Shown one piece after another: positions 45,506 to 52,979 of a stretch of 64,000 bases of DNA (the stretch's first letter is position 1; each line of letters opens with the position of its first letter). Under the pieces are notes generated by a model that was not told where the DNA came from, did no database searches, and was given only the letters and a program-made list of their open reading frames with translations. Location: assembly GCA_022827625.1 (NCBI GenBank), contig JAJEIE010000019.1, forward strand, positions 1 through 64,000. Direction: 5' to 3'. Position numbers and translations under genes: made by a program. The DNA is from Candidatus Poribacteria bacterium (GTDB taxonomy: Bacteria; Poribacteria; WGA-4E; WGA-3G).

Positions 45506-46192
45506 ATGCAGACATTCCGAAAAATCTCGGTTATTATGCCGGTTCTAAACGAGGCAAAGATTTTAGAGAAAACCCTCTCTCAACTCCAACCGGAACTAAA
45601 ATCTCATGAACTCATCGTTGTAGATGGTGGGAGTACGGATGACTCGGTTGGTATCGCAGAAAAATATGGAAAGGTAATTGTATCAGAGCGTGGCAGGGCA
45701 AAACAGTTGAACGCTGGCGCGACGGCAGCGATGGGTGACATCCTCATCTTCCTGCACGCCGATATCTGGCTTGAATCGGGAGCATTGACGGCGGTAGTGT
45801 CGGCACTCTCTTCAGGTTATGTCGGGGGTGGATTTCGTCAGAAGATTGATGGCAAGTGTTTCCTGTATCGCCTGATTGAGATAGCCGGAAATATGCGGGG
45901 CAAGTATCTAAAGGTATTTTATGGCGATAGCGGTATTTTCCTCGCGCGGACGGATTTTGAGAAAATCGGAGGCTTTCCAGATGTTCCGATTCTGGAGGAG
46001 ATGGAATTTTCAAGGGACCTACGGCGACTCGGCAAGACGACACTCCTGACCCCCTATATCCATATATCGGCGAGGCGTTGGGAGGCGAGAGGAATTGTTA
46101 GAACAACGCTAAACAATTGGCTGATTACTTTGCTCTATTTTTTCGGCGTTTCGCCAGAGAAACTTGCGAGACTCTATCGCCATATCCGGTAG
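45506..46192 (+). CDS. GT2-family glycosyltransferase, TIGR04283-like
   Basis: A 228-residue GT-A-fold glycosyltransferase. VIMPVLNEAKILEKTL opens the nucleotide-binding fold, VVDGGSTDDS holds the first aspartate, and FLHADIW supplies the metal-binding DxD-like pair. ERGRAKQLNAGA and YGDSGIFLARTDFEKIGGFPD match the TIGR04283 type, often found near radical-SAM/selenodomain or arsenosugar genes, none of which is seen here. It follows the cyclase by 41 bases on the same strand, so glycosylation of a terpenoid is conceivable but unproven. Confidence 0.8.
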   Translation: MQTFRKISVIMPVLNEAKILEKTLSQLQPELKSHELIVVDGGSTDDSVGIAEKYGKVIVSERGRAKQLNAGATAAMGDILIFLHADIWLESGALTAVVSALSSGYVGGGFRQKIDGKCFLYRLIEIAGNMRGKYLKVFYGDSGIFLARTDFEKIGGFPDVPILEEMEFSRDLRRLGKTTLLTPYIHISARRWEARGIVRTTLNNWLITLLYFFGVSPEKLARLYRHIR

Positions 46193-46201
46193 TTGCAACT
46201 A

Positions 46202-47185
46202 CTACTCGCGCTTCATTTTTCCCCATATCGTTGTTAATGAAGACTTTGTCGGTTCAACGGGCAATGGTGAAATATCAGGCAGCCAATCTGCTTGGTAATT
46301 GCTGCCTTTACTTGTGAGTTGTTGAGGTTTACCGCCTTCCACGCTAATCTTAAAGAGTTGTCGCTCTCTTCTGGCATCGTCAAAGCGTTTTTCATAGAGA
46401 ATCTCGTTCCCGTCTGTAGACCAAGTGGGGTGGTTGACAATCGGTTCTTTAACAAGGTGCTTTACCCAGGTGCCGTCTCGGTCGGCAATGTAAAGCGAGA
46501 GTTTATCGTCTACTCTCAGGGGCCCCGCGTGATTTTCGGGCCACTTGAAGGCGGCAAAAGCGAGGCTGTCTCCGGCGGGAGACCATGCTGGATACCACAT
46601 CACAAATTTCAGGTCTGGCAGCAGCACGCTTACGGTTTTGGTGGTCACATTAATGATCCGAATGCCTCCACTCCCTTTCCAATCGTAAGCAATCTCTGAA
46701 CCGTCAGGCGACCATTCGGGGTTGACACTTCCCCAGCTTGTCAATGTCAAACGCCTCTCAGCATGTCCGGTTACCGTGGCAATTTTTATAGCATTCTCTT
46801 CAGGGGTTACATAAGCAATCCGTTTTCCATCGGGAGACCATGTGGGCTGTTCTCTGTGTTCTATTTGGCGGAAGACGCGTCGAACGTTTGTGCCGTCTGC
46901 GTCCATGAGATAAAGATCGCGCACCCTCGCAGTGCGGTCTGAGACAAACAGGATCTGTGTTCTATCGGGTGACCAAGTCGGATCAAAATCATCAGCACGA
47001 TGTCGCGTCAAATTGACCTGCTTGCTTCCATCGGCATTCATGATGTAAATTTCTTTATTTCCATCGCGGGTTGATGTGAAGACAATTTCTCTGGTCGTCG
47101 CAGCATCTACGATAGTTGGACACACGGACTGGCACAACACGACCGAGGCGATAATGAAAAAAAGTTTTGATGTAGTGTGTTTCAT
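46202..47185 (-). CDS. Secreted TolB-like propeller with C-terminal W-G-K-M-K tag
   Basis: A 327-residue protein with a signal peptide (residues 1-29, ending VDAA) and about six TolB/DPP-type blades: KEIYIMNADGSKQVNLT, DPTWSPDRTQILFVSDR, PTWSPDGKRIAYVT, PEWSPDGSEIAYDW, PAWSPAGDSLAFAA and PTWSTDGNEILYEK. Such propellers bind proteins or glycans. It ends SSLTTIWGKMKRE, the tag shared with five other secreted proteins here. It is convergent with the glycosyltransferase (9-base gap). GGAGGGT lies upstream of the ATG. Confidence 0.8.
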   Translation of the reverse strand: MKHTTSKLFFIIASVVLCQSVCPTIVDAATTREIVFTSTRDGNKEIYIMNADGSKQVNLTRHRADDFDPTWSPDRTQILFVSDRTARVRDLYLMDADGTNVRRVFRQIEHREQPTWSPDGKRIAYVTPEENAIKIATVTGHAERRLTLTSWGSVNPEWSPDGSEIAYDWKGSGGIRIINVTTKTVSVLLPDLKFVMWYPAWSPAGDSLAFAAFKWPENHAGPLRVDDKLSLYIADRDGTWVKHLVKEPIVNHPTWSTDGNEILYEKRFDDARRERQLFKISVEGGKPQQLTSKGSNYQADWLPDISPLPVEPTKSSLTTIWGKMKRE

Positions 47186-47380
47186 CAGAGTACCCTCCAG
47201 AAGGCAGAGACTGACAGGCTATGTTACGGACTATACTACGGAAGAAATGCACAGACGAACAGGTCTATGCTACATTAGTTAAAGACACAATTTTAGAGCG
47301 GAAAGGGTGCATAATTTCAGAAAAAAGATTTTTTATTTTAGTGGATCCGAAAAATAAATGAACACTTTTCTCCCCCGGTA

Positions 47381-47402
47381 GGTGCGGTTTCCTAACCGCA
47401 CC
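47381..47402. repeat. Hairpin repeat of the GTAGG family
   Basis: Perfect 9-base stem GGTGCGGTT/AACCGCACC with loop TCCT. It lies in the otherwise gene-free stretch 47186-47559, followed by TAATTACAGAATCTACTATA, which resembles sequence near 41440. Confidence 0.7.
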
Positions 47403-47487
47403 GATGCGAAGTGTATAAGTAATTACAGAATCTACTATAATGAACATTCTAACACTTTTCTGAATATATGCAACGCTAAAAAAAGAA

Positions 47488-47526
47488 ATGCCCCCGCACT
47501 GCTTGAACAGCACGGAGGCATTTTTT
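47488..47526. terminator. Bidirectional rho-independent terminator
   Basis: A strong G+C-rich imperfect stem (ATGCC...GGCAT arms) with a short loop around TTGAA, flanked by six T residues on the right and an A-rich run on the left. On the minus strand it would end transcripts of the gene at 47560-48432. Confidence 0.75.
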
Positions 47527-47559
47527 AGAGATGTTAGGACAGTCAGTCCTGTCTCAATA

Positions 47560-48432
47560 TTAGCGAGTTTGCTTGAGGGTACCCCAAGTCGTCGCCAACT
47601 TATTTTTCGCTTCAACGTTGAATTCCGCTTCGTCTGCGAGCCAGTTATTGATGAATTCAGCAACCCCAATACCGCGGATGTCGGTATTGCCTGGCCATTC
47701 TGGTTTGGCAGATTGCCACATGGCAGCAATCATACCTGTGCCGTCCGGACCGGGTTCTTTGCTGATAGCAACAGCAGGATCGGCGTTGTTTTTGTCGGCT
47801 TCTCCGAAAATAACGAGATCCCAATCTGAGCCGTCGAACTGCTCTACGTGCCATGGACGATCAGAGGTGAAATCCTCCATTGACGGGATGACCTCTGCCC
47901 CGAGTTTGGTCGGTTTCATTGCACCAACCCGGGCACCAAAACTGAGTCCGGGAATGTCAAAGACATTCGCAGCACCGTCGGGGCCGTTGTTTGGACTTCG
48001 CACACCACCTTCGTAGCTCATATAGAAGATCCAGTCTGCGACGTTAATGACGATATTGCCTGCTTCAACAAAATTCTCGACGTTAGATCCGTCTGGATCT
48101 TTATTCGGGAATTCATAAAGTGCACTCGGGCACGTTCCGCAAGCGAGGATGATAACGTCTTGTTGCCCGTTATCCGTATGCTCGATGGCCCATTTGGCAA
48201 GCGGGGAATCACCACCTTCTTCATCGCCGTCACCGAAATCTTCAATGCTGTCAAACAATGATTTGACCCCTGGATCGTCTTTAATGACTGCAACGTTCTC
48301 TCGGACAGCTTTATCGCTGATCCATCCCGGGTTCGTAGGTCCCGAGTAGAACGCCAAGTCGTTGGCTGAGACTATAGCCACGCAGCTGGTGAACGCGAAA
48401 ATGGCTATTCCCAAATAGACATAAAGTTTCAT
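47560..48432 (-). CDS. Secreted protein of unknown fold with W-G-T-L-K tag, paralogue 1
   Basis: A 290-residue protein with a signal peptide (MKLYVYLGIAIFAFTSCVAIVSA). The mature part begins NDLAFYSGPTNPGWISDKA, then GDGDEEGGDSPLAKW, DVIILACGTCPSALY, NVADWIFYMSYEGG and FDIPGLSFGARVGAM. The alternating strand pattern suggests a Rossmann or glutamine-amidotransferase/ThuA-like fold, but I do not recognise a family. It is about 55-60 percent similar by eye to the next gene. It ends NKLATTWGTLKQTR. The start at 48432 is supported by AGGAGGT 10 bases upstream. Confidence 0.75.
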   Translation of the reverse strand: MKLYVYLGIAIFAFTSCVAIVSANDLAFYSGPTNPGWISDKAVRENVAVIKDDPGVKSLFDSIEDFGDGDEEGGDSPLAKWAIEHTDNGQQDVIILACGTCPSALYEFPNKDPDGSNVENFVEAGNIVINVADWIFYMSYEGGVRSPNNGPDGAANVFDIPGLSFGARVGAMKPTKLGAEVIPSMEDFTSDRPWHVEQFDGSDWDLVIFGEADKNNADPAVAISKEPGPDGTGMIAAMWQSAKPEWPGNTDIRGIGVAEFINNWLADEAEFNVEAKNKLATTWGTLKQTR

Positions 48433-48527
48433 GATGTGCAGTACCTCCTTTTTGGTTGCCATCATTATGAGTTAATTAGGTATATGGGTAGCGCGTGCGC
48501 GCCACCCACAGTTTGAATAAAAAATAA

Positions 48528-49400
48528 CTATTGACCGGATTTAATTCTGCCCCAAGTTGTCGCTATTTTATCTTGGGCTTCTACCGGTGTTGCGATACTG
48601 CCATGTTCCATGAGCCAGTTGGCGATGAATTCGATAACGCCGCTCGCCCGCGGGTCGTCGCCTTCCCAATCGGGTTGTGCTTTCTGCCACATCGCGGCGA
48701 TGATACCGCCATAAGTCGTATTCACAGCAACGGCTGGATCGGAGGAATTGGGATCGTCATTTGAGACAGCAAAAGGGGTGACTTCCCAATCTGTGCCATC
48801 GAATTGTTCAAGATGCCAGGGACGGTCAGACTGAAATTCGACAAGTGAAGGGAGATATGTTTCTCCGGCTTCCGTTGGGACCTGCGGTCCACCTCTGGCA
48901 CCAAAACTGAGTCCCGGAATGTCAAAGACATTCGCAGCACCATCCGCAGCATTGTTTGCGCTGCGAGTTCCACCTTCGTAGCTCATATACAAGATCCAGT
49001 CAGCGACGTTAATGAAAACGTTCCCATCTTCAATGAAGTCCTCGATGTTAGAACCATCTGGGTCCGCGTTCGGGAATTGATAGATTGCGCTCGGTGCCGT
49101 CCCGGATGCAGCAATGAAAACGTCCTGTTGTCCGTTGCCAGTGTGTGCCTGCATCCATAAACCTAAGGGTGAGTCGTAACCGACTTCATCACCATCTCCA
49201 TAGTTTTCAATACTTTCAAAGATGGCTTGCATCTGAGAATCGTTCATGATGGTTTCAGCATTCGCAATTGCAGCGTCTTCTGAAATCCAACCCGGATTCG
49301 TGGGACCCGAATAGATTGCCAAGTCCGCCGCAAACCCGCTTGTCAAAGCGAGTGCTAAAAGCGATAAGCTAAGTGCTGATAATAAAAAAAGTTGTTTCAC
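48528..49400 (-). CDS. Secreted protein of unknown fold with W-G-R-I-K tag, paralogue 2
   Basis: A 290-residue paralogue of the previous gene. It has a signal peptide (KQLFLLSALSLSLLALALTSGFA), the same SGPTNPGWIS mature start, and shared DVFIAASGTAPSAIYQF, VADWILYMSYEGG, FDIPGLSFGARGG and DRPWHLEQFDGTDWE segments. It ends DKIATTWGRIKSGQ. The start is GTG with GGAGG 10 bases upstream. It is separated from paralogue 1 by 95 bases, and the tandem pair probably arose by duplication. No function is known to me; a secreted sensor, binder or hydrolase is possible. Confidence 0.75.
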   Translation of the reverse strand: MKQLFLLSALSLSLLALALTSGFAADLAIYSGPTNPGWISEDAAIANAETIMNDSQMQAIFESIENYGDGDEVGYDSPLGLWMQAHTGNGQQDVFIAASGTAPSAIYQFPNADPDGSNIEDFIEDGNVFINVADWILYMSYEGGTRSANNAADGAANVFDIPGLSFGARGGPQVPTEAGETYLPSLVEFQSDRPWHLEQFDGTDWEVTPFAVSNDDPNSSDPAVAVNTTYGGIIAAMWQKAQPDWEGDDPRASGVIEFIANWLMEHGSIATPVEAQDKIATTWGRIKSGQ

Positions 49401-49463
49401 GATAATAGAGCCTCCGTTTTAGAACTAAGTTGGTGATTTTTGTGTTTTCTTGAAACTGAAACG

Positions 49464-50195
49464 CTACCGTTTGAGGCTTGCCCATGTTACAGCAAGCTTG
49501 TTTTGAGGTTCAACCGATAGACTAACCTCGTTGGGGTTATCGTAAAGATAAAGGTTATCAATATAATAGTGTTGGAGTTGATTCGTGTGGAACCCGAGTA
49601 CCCCTTTAGGGTGCAGGTTTTTGGGATCGTTCATATCAGAAACCTTTTGAAATACGAGTTCGCCCTGCCGTTTGATGTAAAGTTCAAAATTACTACCCTT
49701 GCCGAGCAAACCCAATGTATACCACTGCTTTGTTTCGATAGGAATTGGGAATTCGGCTCTAAAATCGCGATACTCGTTCCATGTACCCCGATCGTTGCCT
49801 TCACGCTTGTACCAGCGCGCCGAATTCGGGCGACCAAATCCGTTAGCAGGTGTGACAATTAATTGGTAGAAATGATAATCCTCGTTGGCACGAAATAGGA
49901 TCTCCATTTTGCTCGGAAAATCATCATCTTCAAACAGATAGAAATCAAGGCGAAGTCCAAAATCTTCAAACTCGACGACTCCGTACCCAAAATCGACCTC
50001 GCCGTTGCCGTCACCAGCGAGTCTATGGATTTCCAGATAACCGCGGTTCACATCCCAAGACTCATCCTGCCCCTTCCAGTACTTATCTTTAAGTTTGCCT
50101 TCAAAGTCGTCTGCCACTAAGAGTTTCGCATTACCTATCTGAGAAACAAGCAGAAAACATAAGGCAAGGTAAAAGAGAATAGTAGCTTTTAGCAT
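49464..50195 (-). CDS. Secreted DUF1080-like jelly-roll protein with W-A-S-L-K tag
   Basis: A 243-residue protein with a signal peptide (MLKATILFYLALCFLLVSQIGNA). The body (VADDFEGKLKDKYWKG, DESWDVNRGYLEIHR, KMEILFRANEDYHFYQLIV, TKQWYTLGLLGKGSNFELYIKRQGE, KGVLGFHTNQLQHYYIDNLYLY) fits the LamG/DUF1080 jelly roll that binds or cleaves glycans. It ends NKLAVTWASLKR, the tag with alanine after tryptophan. The upstream ATG at 50216 is rejected because GAGGTGCC precedes the chosen start. Confidence 0.75.
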   Translation of the reverse strand: MLKATILFYLALCFLLVSQIGNAKLLVADDFEGKLKDKYWKGQDESWDVNRGYLEIHRLAGDGNGEVDFGYGVVEFEDFGLRLDFYLFEDDDFPSKMEILFRANEDYHFYQLIVTPANGFGRPNSARWYKREGNDRGTWNEYRDFRAEFPIPIETKQWYTLGLLGKGSNFELYIKRQGELVFQKVSDMNDPKNLHPKGVLGFHTNQLQHYYIDNLYLYDNPNEVSLSVEPQNKLAVTWASLKR

Positions 50196-50301
50196 AATAG
50201 GCACCTCCATAAGCATAAAATGCTACTTTAATTATAATCTATCTTACCGATATTTGTCAAATCTTCTTTATTCTTCTTCCGTTTCACTTTCGCCAATCCC
50301 G

Positions 50302-51192
50302 TTATTCTGCCAATCCGTGTTCGCTGAGAGCCACATCGGAGAATTGGCTCTGTTCTTGAAACTTTCCACTTCCGTCGTTGTTATAGAGAAAGTTCACGTC
50401 TGCGTCGTTTGCGACATAGAGATCGGCGTCCCCGTCAGCGTCGTAGTCAGCGAAGGTAGCACCTAACCCACGCGCCGCAACATTATCGAAACCTGCTGCT
50501 GCTGTATTCTCTGTGAAAGTGCCGTCGCCATTATTGCGAAAAAAGGTGTCTTTTACGCCGTCGTAGACGCGTGGACTGCAGTAAACCAAAATACCATTGA
50601 CCCGGCATGGCGTGTGCGTTTCCACAGAGAAATTCACGTAATTGGCGACGTAGAGATCCAAATCACCATCTGCATCTACATCTGCGAATGCACACCCTGC
50701 GCTCCACTCAGGGACTTGGACGCCGGCTTCCGTTGTGCGGTTTGTGAAAGTTCCATCACCATTGTTTTGGTAAAGGACGTTGGCACCGAAATTGGTTACG
50801 TACAGATCAAGCCAACCGTCATTGTCGTAATCACCAACACAAACACCGGCACCGTAGCCTCGATCGCCAACGCCGCTTGCTTCGGTTACATCGACGAAGT
50901 GCCCGGTGCCATCATTACGATAGAGACGATTCATTGCGTCTGGAACGGTGTGTGATGCGTCCAAATCAGCGCCGTTGACGAGGTAAATATCTACATCGTT
51001 GTCGTTGTCGTAATCAAATAGGGCAACACCGGAACCGAGCGTTTCGACAAAATACTTCTTGTAACTACGTCCGTCCTCGTGATGGAATGTAACGCCGCTT
51101 TCGTTTGTGACATCTGTGAACGTGACATTCGGTTGTCCGATGGAATTGGAGATAATAAGAAGGCTGAATAATAATGGGAATGCAATCTTCAT
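50302..51192 (-). pseudogene. Truncated FG-GAP/VCBS-repeat secreted protein
   Basis: A 296-residue product with a signal peptide and at least four FG-GAP-type calcium-binding units, each with DYDNDG or DADGD: ALFDYDNDNDVDIYLVNGAD, CVGDYDNDGWLDLYVTNFGAN, AFADVDADGDLDLYVANYVNF and TFADYDADGDADLYVAND. In full-length relatives (ASPIC/UnbV proteins, about 500-600 residues) the GLAE position is followed by further repeats and an UnbV domain. Here a stop follows GLAE directly, and no continuation is found downstream. It is therefore probably broken, or a short paralogue. It has no W-G tag. Confidence 0.6.
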
Positions 51193-51205
51193 GAATGAAA
51201 AGTGC

Positions 51206-51390
51206 CTATGCGGTTTGCGGCTCTGTTAAATCAACAGTCTTAATCCAGGATGCATTTTTGGGGGTTCTCCGCGGACTATCGGATCCTTTCTGAGAAACTC
51301 TTCTTCAACTTTTCGTGGAATCCATACCTCTGTATAAAGATCTCGCAATAGAGAAAGCAGGTTGATCCCCAAGAGTCCCACGCATGTGCC
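51206..51390 (-). pseudogene. PIN-domain (DUF3368-like) gene remnant with frameshift
   Basis: Minus-strand reading gives GTCVGLLGINLLSLLRDLY, then TEVWIPRKVEEEFLRKDPIV. After a C5A5 run (in the antisense of about 51255) the reading continues in another frame as NASWIKTVDLTEPQTA. DTCV..LL...WIP..V..E and SWIK.VDL are typical of the first part of PIN/DUF3368 nucleases. The catalytic aspartate is replaced (GTCV), a stop precedes it, and no methionine is in frame, so this is a decayed VapC-like toxin fragment. It abuts the FG-GAP gene start. Confidence 0.6.
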
Positions 51391-51456
51391 TTAAAACTCA
51401 AACTAATGGACGTGAATATAGATTAACGAAACGGTATATATGAATAAATCTTCGTT

Positions 51457-51598
51457 AAAAATGTTACACCTATGTTCCATTTGATGTGTTGCCTATAACG
51501 TTAGAGAATCCAGTCACCATAAGGGTTTGTAGGTGTTTAATTTTCGATTTCTCTCTTGTGTGGAAAAAAACGAATTTGGCGAAAAGTGTAACATTTTT
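51457..51598. repeat. 142-base segment bounded by a 13-base inverted repeat
   Basis: AAAAATGTTACAC (51457-51469) is a perfect inverted match to GTGTAACATTTTT (51586-51598). The interior is AT-rich with no gene. It could be a MITE-like element or a long-loop structure. The wider gap 51391-51985 contains this, the left arm of the 39-base inverted repeat, and the direct repeat at 51651/51803. Confidence 0.35.
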
Positions 51599-51604
51599 TT
51601 ATCG

Positions 51605-51643
51605 CCAAATCAACGGTATGAATGCCGTGTGGCATTCCCCGGG
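51605..51643. repeat. 39-base inverted repeat, left arm
   Basis: It matches the reverse complement of 52652-52690 at 37 of 39 bases. The arm itself contains the palindrome GAATGCC/GGCATTC. It bounds a 1086-base segment that contains the HicB-like and small antitoxin-like genes. Confidence 0.75.
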
Positions 51644-51650
51644 TTATTAG

Positions 51651-51819
51651 GAATTGGCGGTTAGCAAGAAATTTATGTAGTCCGCTGGAAATGTTTGTGT
51701 CGGTTTCCGCGCCGGGATTTTGGAGATTGATACGTTATTCCTCTCTTTGGAAAGTCTTATAATATATTATACTATTTTTGCTAACTGATGTCAAGTTAAA
51801 ATGAATTGGCGGTTAGCAA
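51651..51819. repeat. Direct repeat pair GAATTGGCGGTTAGCAA
   Basis: A perfect 17-base direct repeat at 51651-51667 and 51803-51819, with AT-rich sequence between. After the second copy the sequence continues in a TGGTTGTTAGTGGTTGG pattern, so it may belong to the dispersed CAGTTATC/heptad family. Confidence 0.5.
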
Positions 51820-51985
51820 ATGGTTGTTAGTGGTTGGTAGATAGCGGTTGGGTGTCTTCGAGGATTTAGTGTCAAAAACTTTACACACCTATTTAGGCGC
51901 GATCTCTGGATGGCGACTGCTTTACTTAACCTGCTATACTACGGATATGAGGTGTTATCTCAGAGACGATAGGTTCTACCTCATC

Positions 51986-52231
51986 TCACGAGGCAGATAC
52001 CACCGTTTCCAACCACACGGGCCCCTTCGCGTCAGGAATCTGGGTATTTTCGGGCAATGAGCGTCCCATTTCCTGATATAATTCGAGGACTGCCGCAAAA
52101 GCATCTTTGACGTTTTCTAATGCTTCTTCTAACGAATCACCTTCGGTAACTAACTCCGGCAACAGCGGAGAAGTGACTGTATATCCGCCTTCAACTTGAG
52201 GTGTTAGCAGCAGTGGTATTTTGTATTCCAT
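51986..52231 (-). CDS. Orphan HicB-like antitoxin
   Basis: An 81-residue protein with a HicB fold: YKIPLLLTPQVEGGYTVTSPLLPELVTEGDSLEEALENVKDAFAAVLELYQE. It resembles the partial RNase H-like domain of HicB, which neutralises the HicA RNase. The usual C-terminal DNA-binding domain is missing, as in the short HicB types. The downstream 125 minus-strand bases contain no HicA reading frame, so it is an orphan. GGAGG is upstream of the ATG. It lies inside the 39-base inverted-repeat segment. Confidence 0.75.
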   Translation of the reverse strand: MEYKIPLLLTPQVEGGYTVTSPLLPELVTEGDSLEEALENVKDAFAAVLELYQEMGRSLPENTQIPDAKGPVWLETVVSAS

Positions 52232-52275
52232 CAAAATCCTCCATCTCTCAGTTTCTCGATCTGTTTTCTATTCTT

Positions 52276-52308
52276 CCGCTTCAGCGGAGCGGTATGTCTA
52301 TAACACGC
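52276..52308. repeat. GCGGAGCG-TATGTCTATA repeat, copy 1
   Basis: CGCTTCAGCGGAGCGG is followed by TATGTCTATA and CGCG. It is a near-identical copy of 52600-52635. A repeat of this form (inverted GCTCC/GGAGC core followed by a TATGTxTATA tail) occurs between genes in many unrelated bacteria, as I recall. Confidence 0.55.
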
Positions 52309-52356
52309 GGGGATTTCGGAGTTTCCCGCTTCTGAATCGCGACGATTGCTCTTTTC

Positions 52357-52581
52357 TTATGTGCTGGTTTCAGCGCCCTGTTCTATCAATTCGCTCGGAT
52401 GAATTGATAAGTATTCTTTCACTTCCAGGTTCATCCGATCGATTTCGGCAAGGAAACCACCCGCGGAGAGTCTATAATTCTGTGGATTGGTTTCAACTTC
52501 TCGGAGTTTTTCGACCTGCTTTTGAAAATGCCTGATGCGCGTTAGGGTTGCCTCAAGTTCTTGATTGTTCTGAATCATCAT
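52357..52581 (-). CDS. Small helical protein, possible antitoxin
   Basis: A 74-residue protein: QELEATLTRIRHFQKQVEKLREVE, then GFLAEIDRMNLEVKEYLSIHPSEL. It resembles a family of short proteins placed next to type II toxins in cyanobacteria and poribacteria-like genomes (recalled). No toxin is adjacent. It starts directly beside the GCGGAGCG repeat and lacks a recognisable ribosome-binding site, so the exact start is uncertain. It lies within the 39-base inverted-repeat segment with the HicB-like gene. Confidence 0.5.
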   Translation of the reverse strand: MMIQNNQELEATLTRIRHFQKQVEKLREVETNPQNYRLSAGGFLAEIDRMNLEVKEYLSIHPSELIEQGAETST

Positions 52582-52599
52582 CGGTTTTTAATTTTTTCG

Positions 52600-52635
52600 C
52601 TCCAGCGGAGCGATATGTCTATAGAAAATCGCGTA
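52600..52635. repeat. GCGGAGCG-TATGTCTATA repeat, copy 2
   Basis: CGCTCCAGCGGAGCGA followed by TATGTCTATAG, the counterpart of 52276-52308 about 324 bases away in the same orientation. The 52582-52979 gap also holds the right arm of the inverted repeat and a degenerate TCTGAACCAGGATTTATAG unit near 52745; no gene was seen. Confidence 0.55.
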
Positions 52636-52651
52636 TCCAAATTCCCGCACT

Positions 52652-52690
52652 CCCGGGGAATGCCATAAGGCATTCATACCGTTGATTTGG
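52652..52690. repeat. 39-base inverted repeat, right arm
   Basis: The reverse complement of this arm matches 51605-51643 at 37 of 39 positions; the two differences lie in the loop of the inner palindrome. It marks the right boundary of the 1.1-kb segment. Confidence 0.75.
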
Positions 52691-52979
52691 AGTGCTATGT
52701 ATAACGAAGTTAAGAAGTGATCCGAGAACCCTCCATTGTTCATTGTCTGAACCAGGATTTATAGGATTGCCAAGATAAATAAAACAGCCAGAACGTTCTC
52801 CTCTGTGAAACTGGCAGCGGTTTTGAAATGGGGGATTAGGTTTTGCTTCTACTCCTGTTTCAGCAGTGGGGCAATGTTTTCTGGCAGTTCAACACTATTT
52901 CCTCTTCAAAGTAGGCAACGTTTTTGTATTGCTTACAAACCGCAGCGATGAATATTTATTCCTATACCTTTAGCAGTTG

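Noticed and set aside
51860-51985. HicA toxin next to the HicB-like gene
   Set aside because: The minus-strand frames downstream have stops and no HicA-like sequence.
52851-52896. Short minus-strand frame reading SVELPENIAPLLKQE that resembles an antitoxin start
   Set aside because: It is too short and interrupted to call; it may be chance or a remnant.
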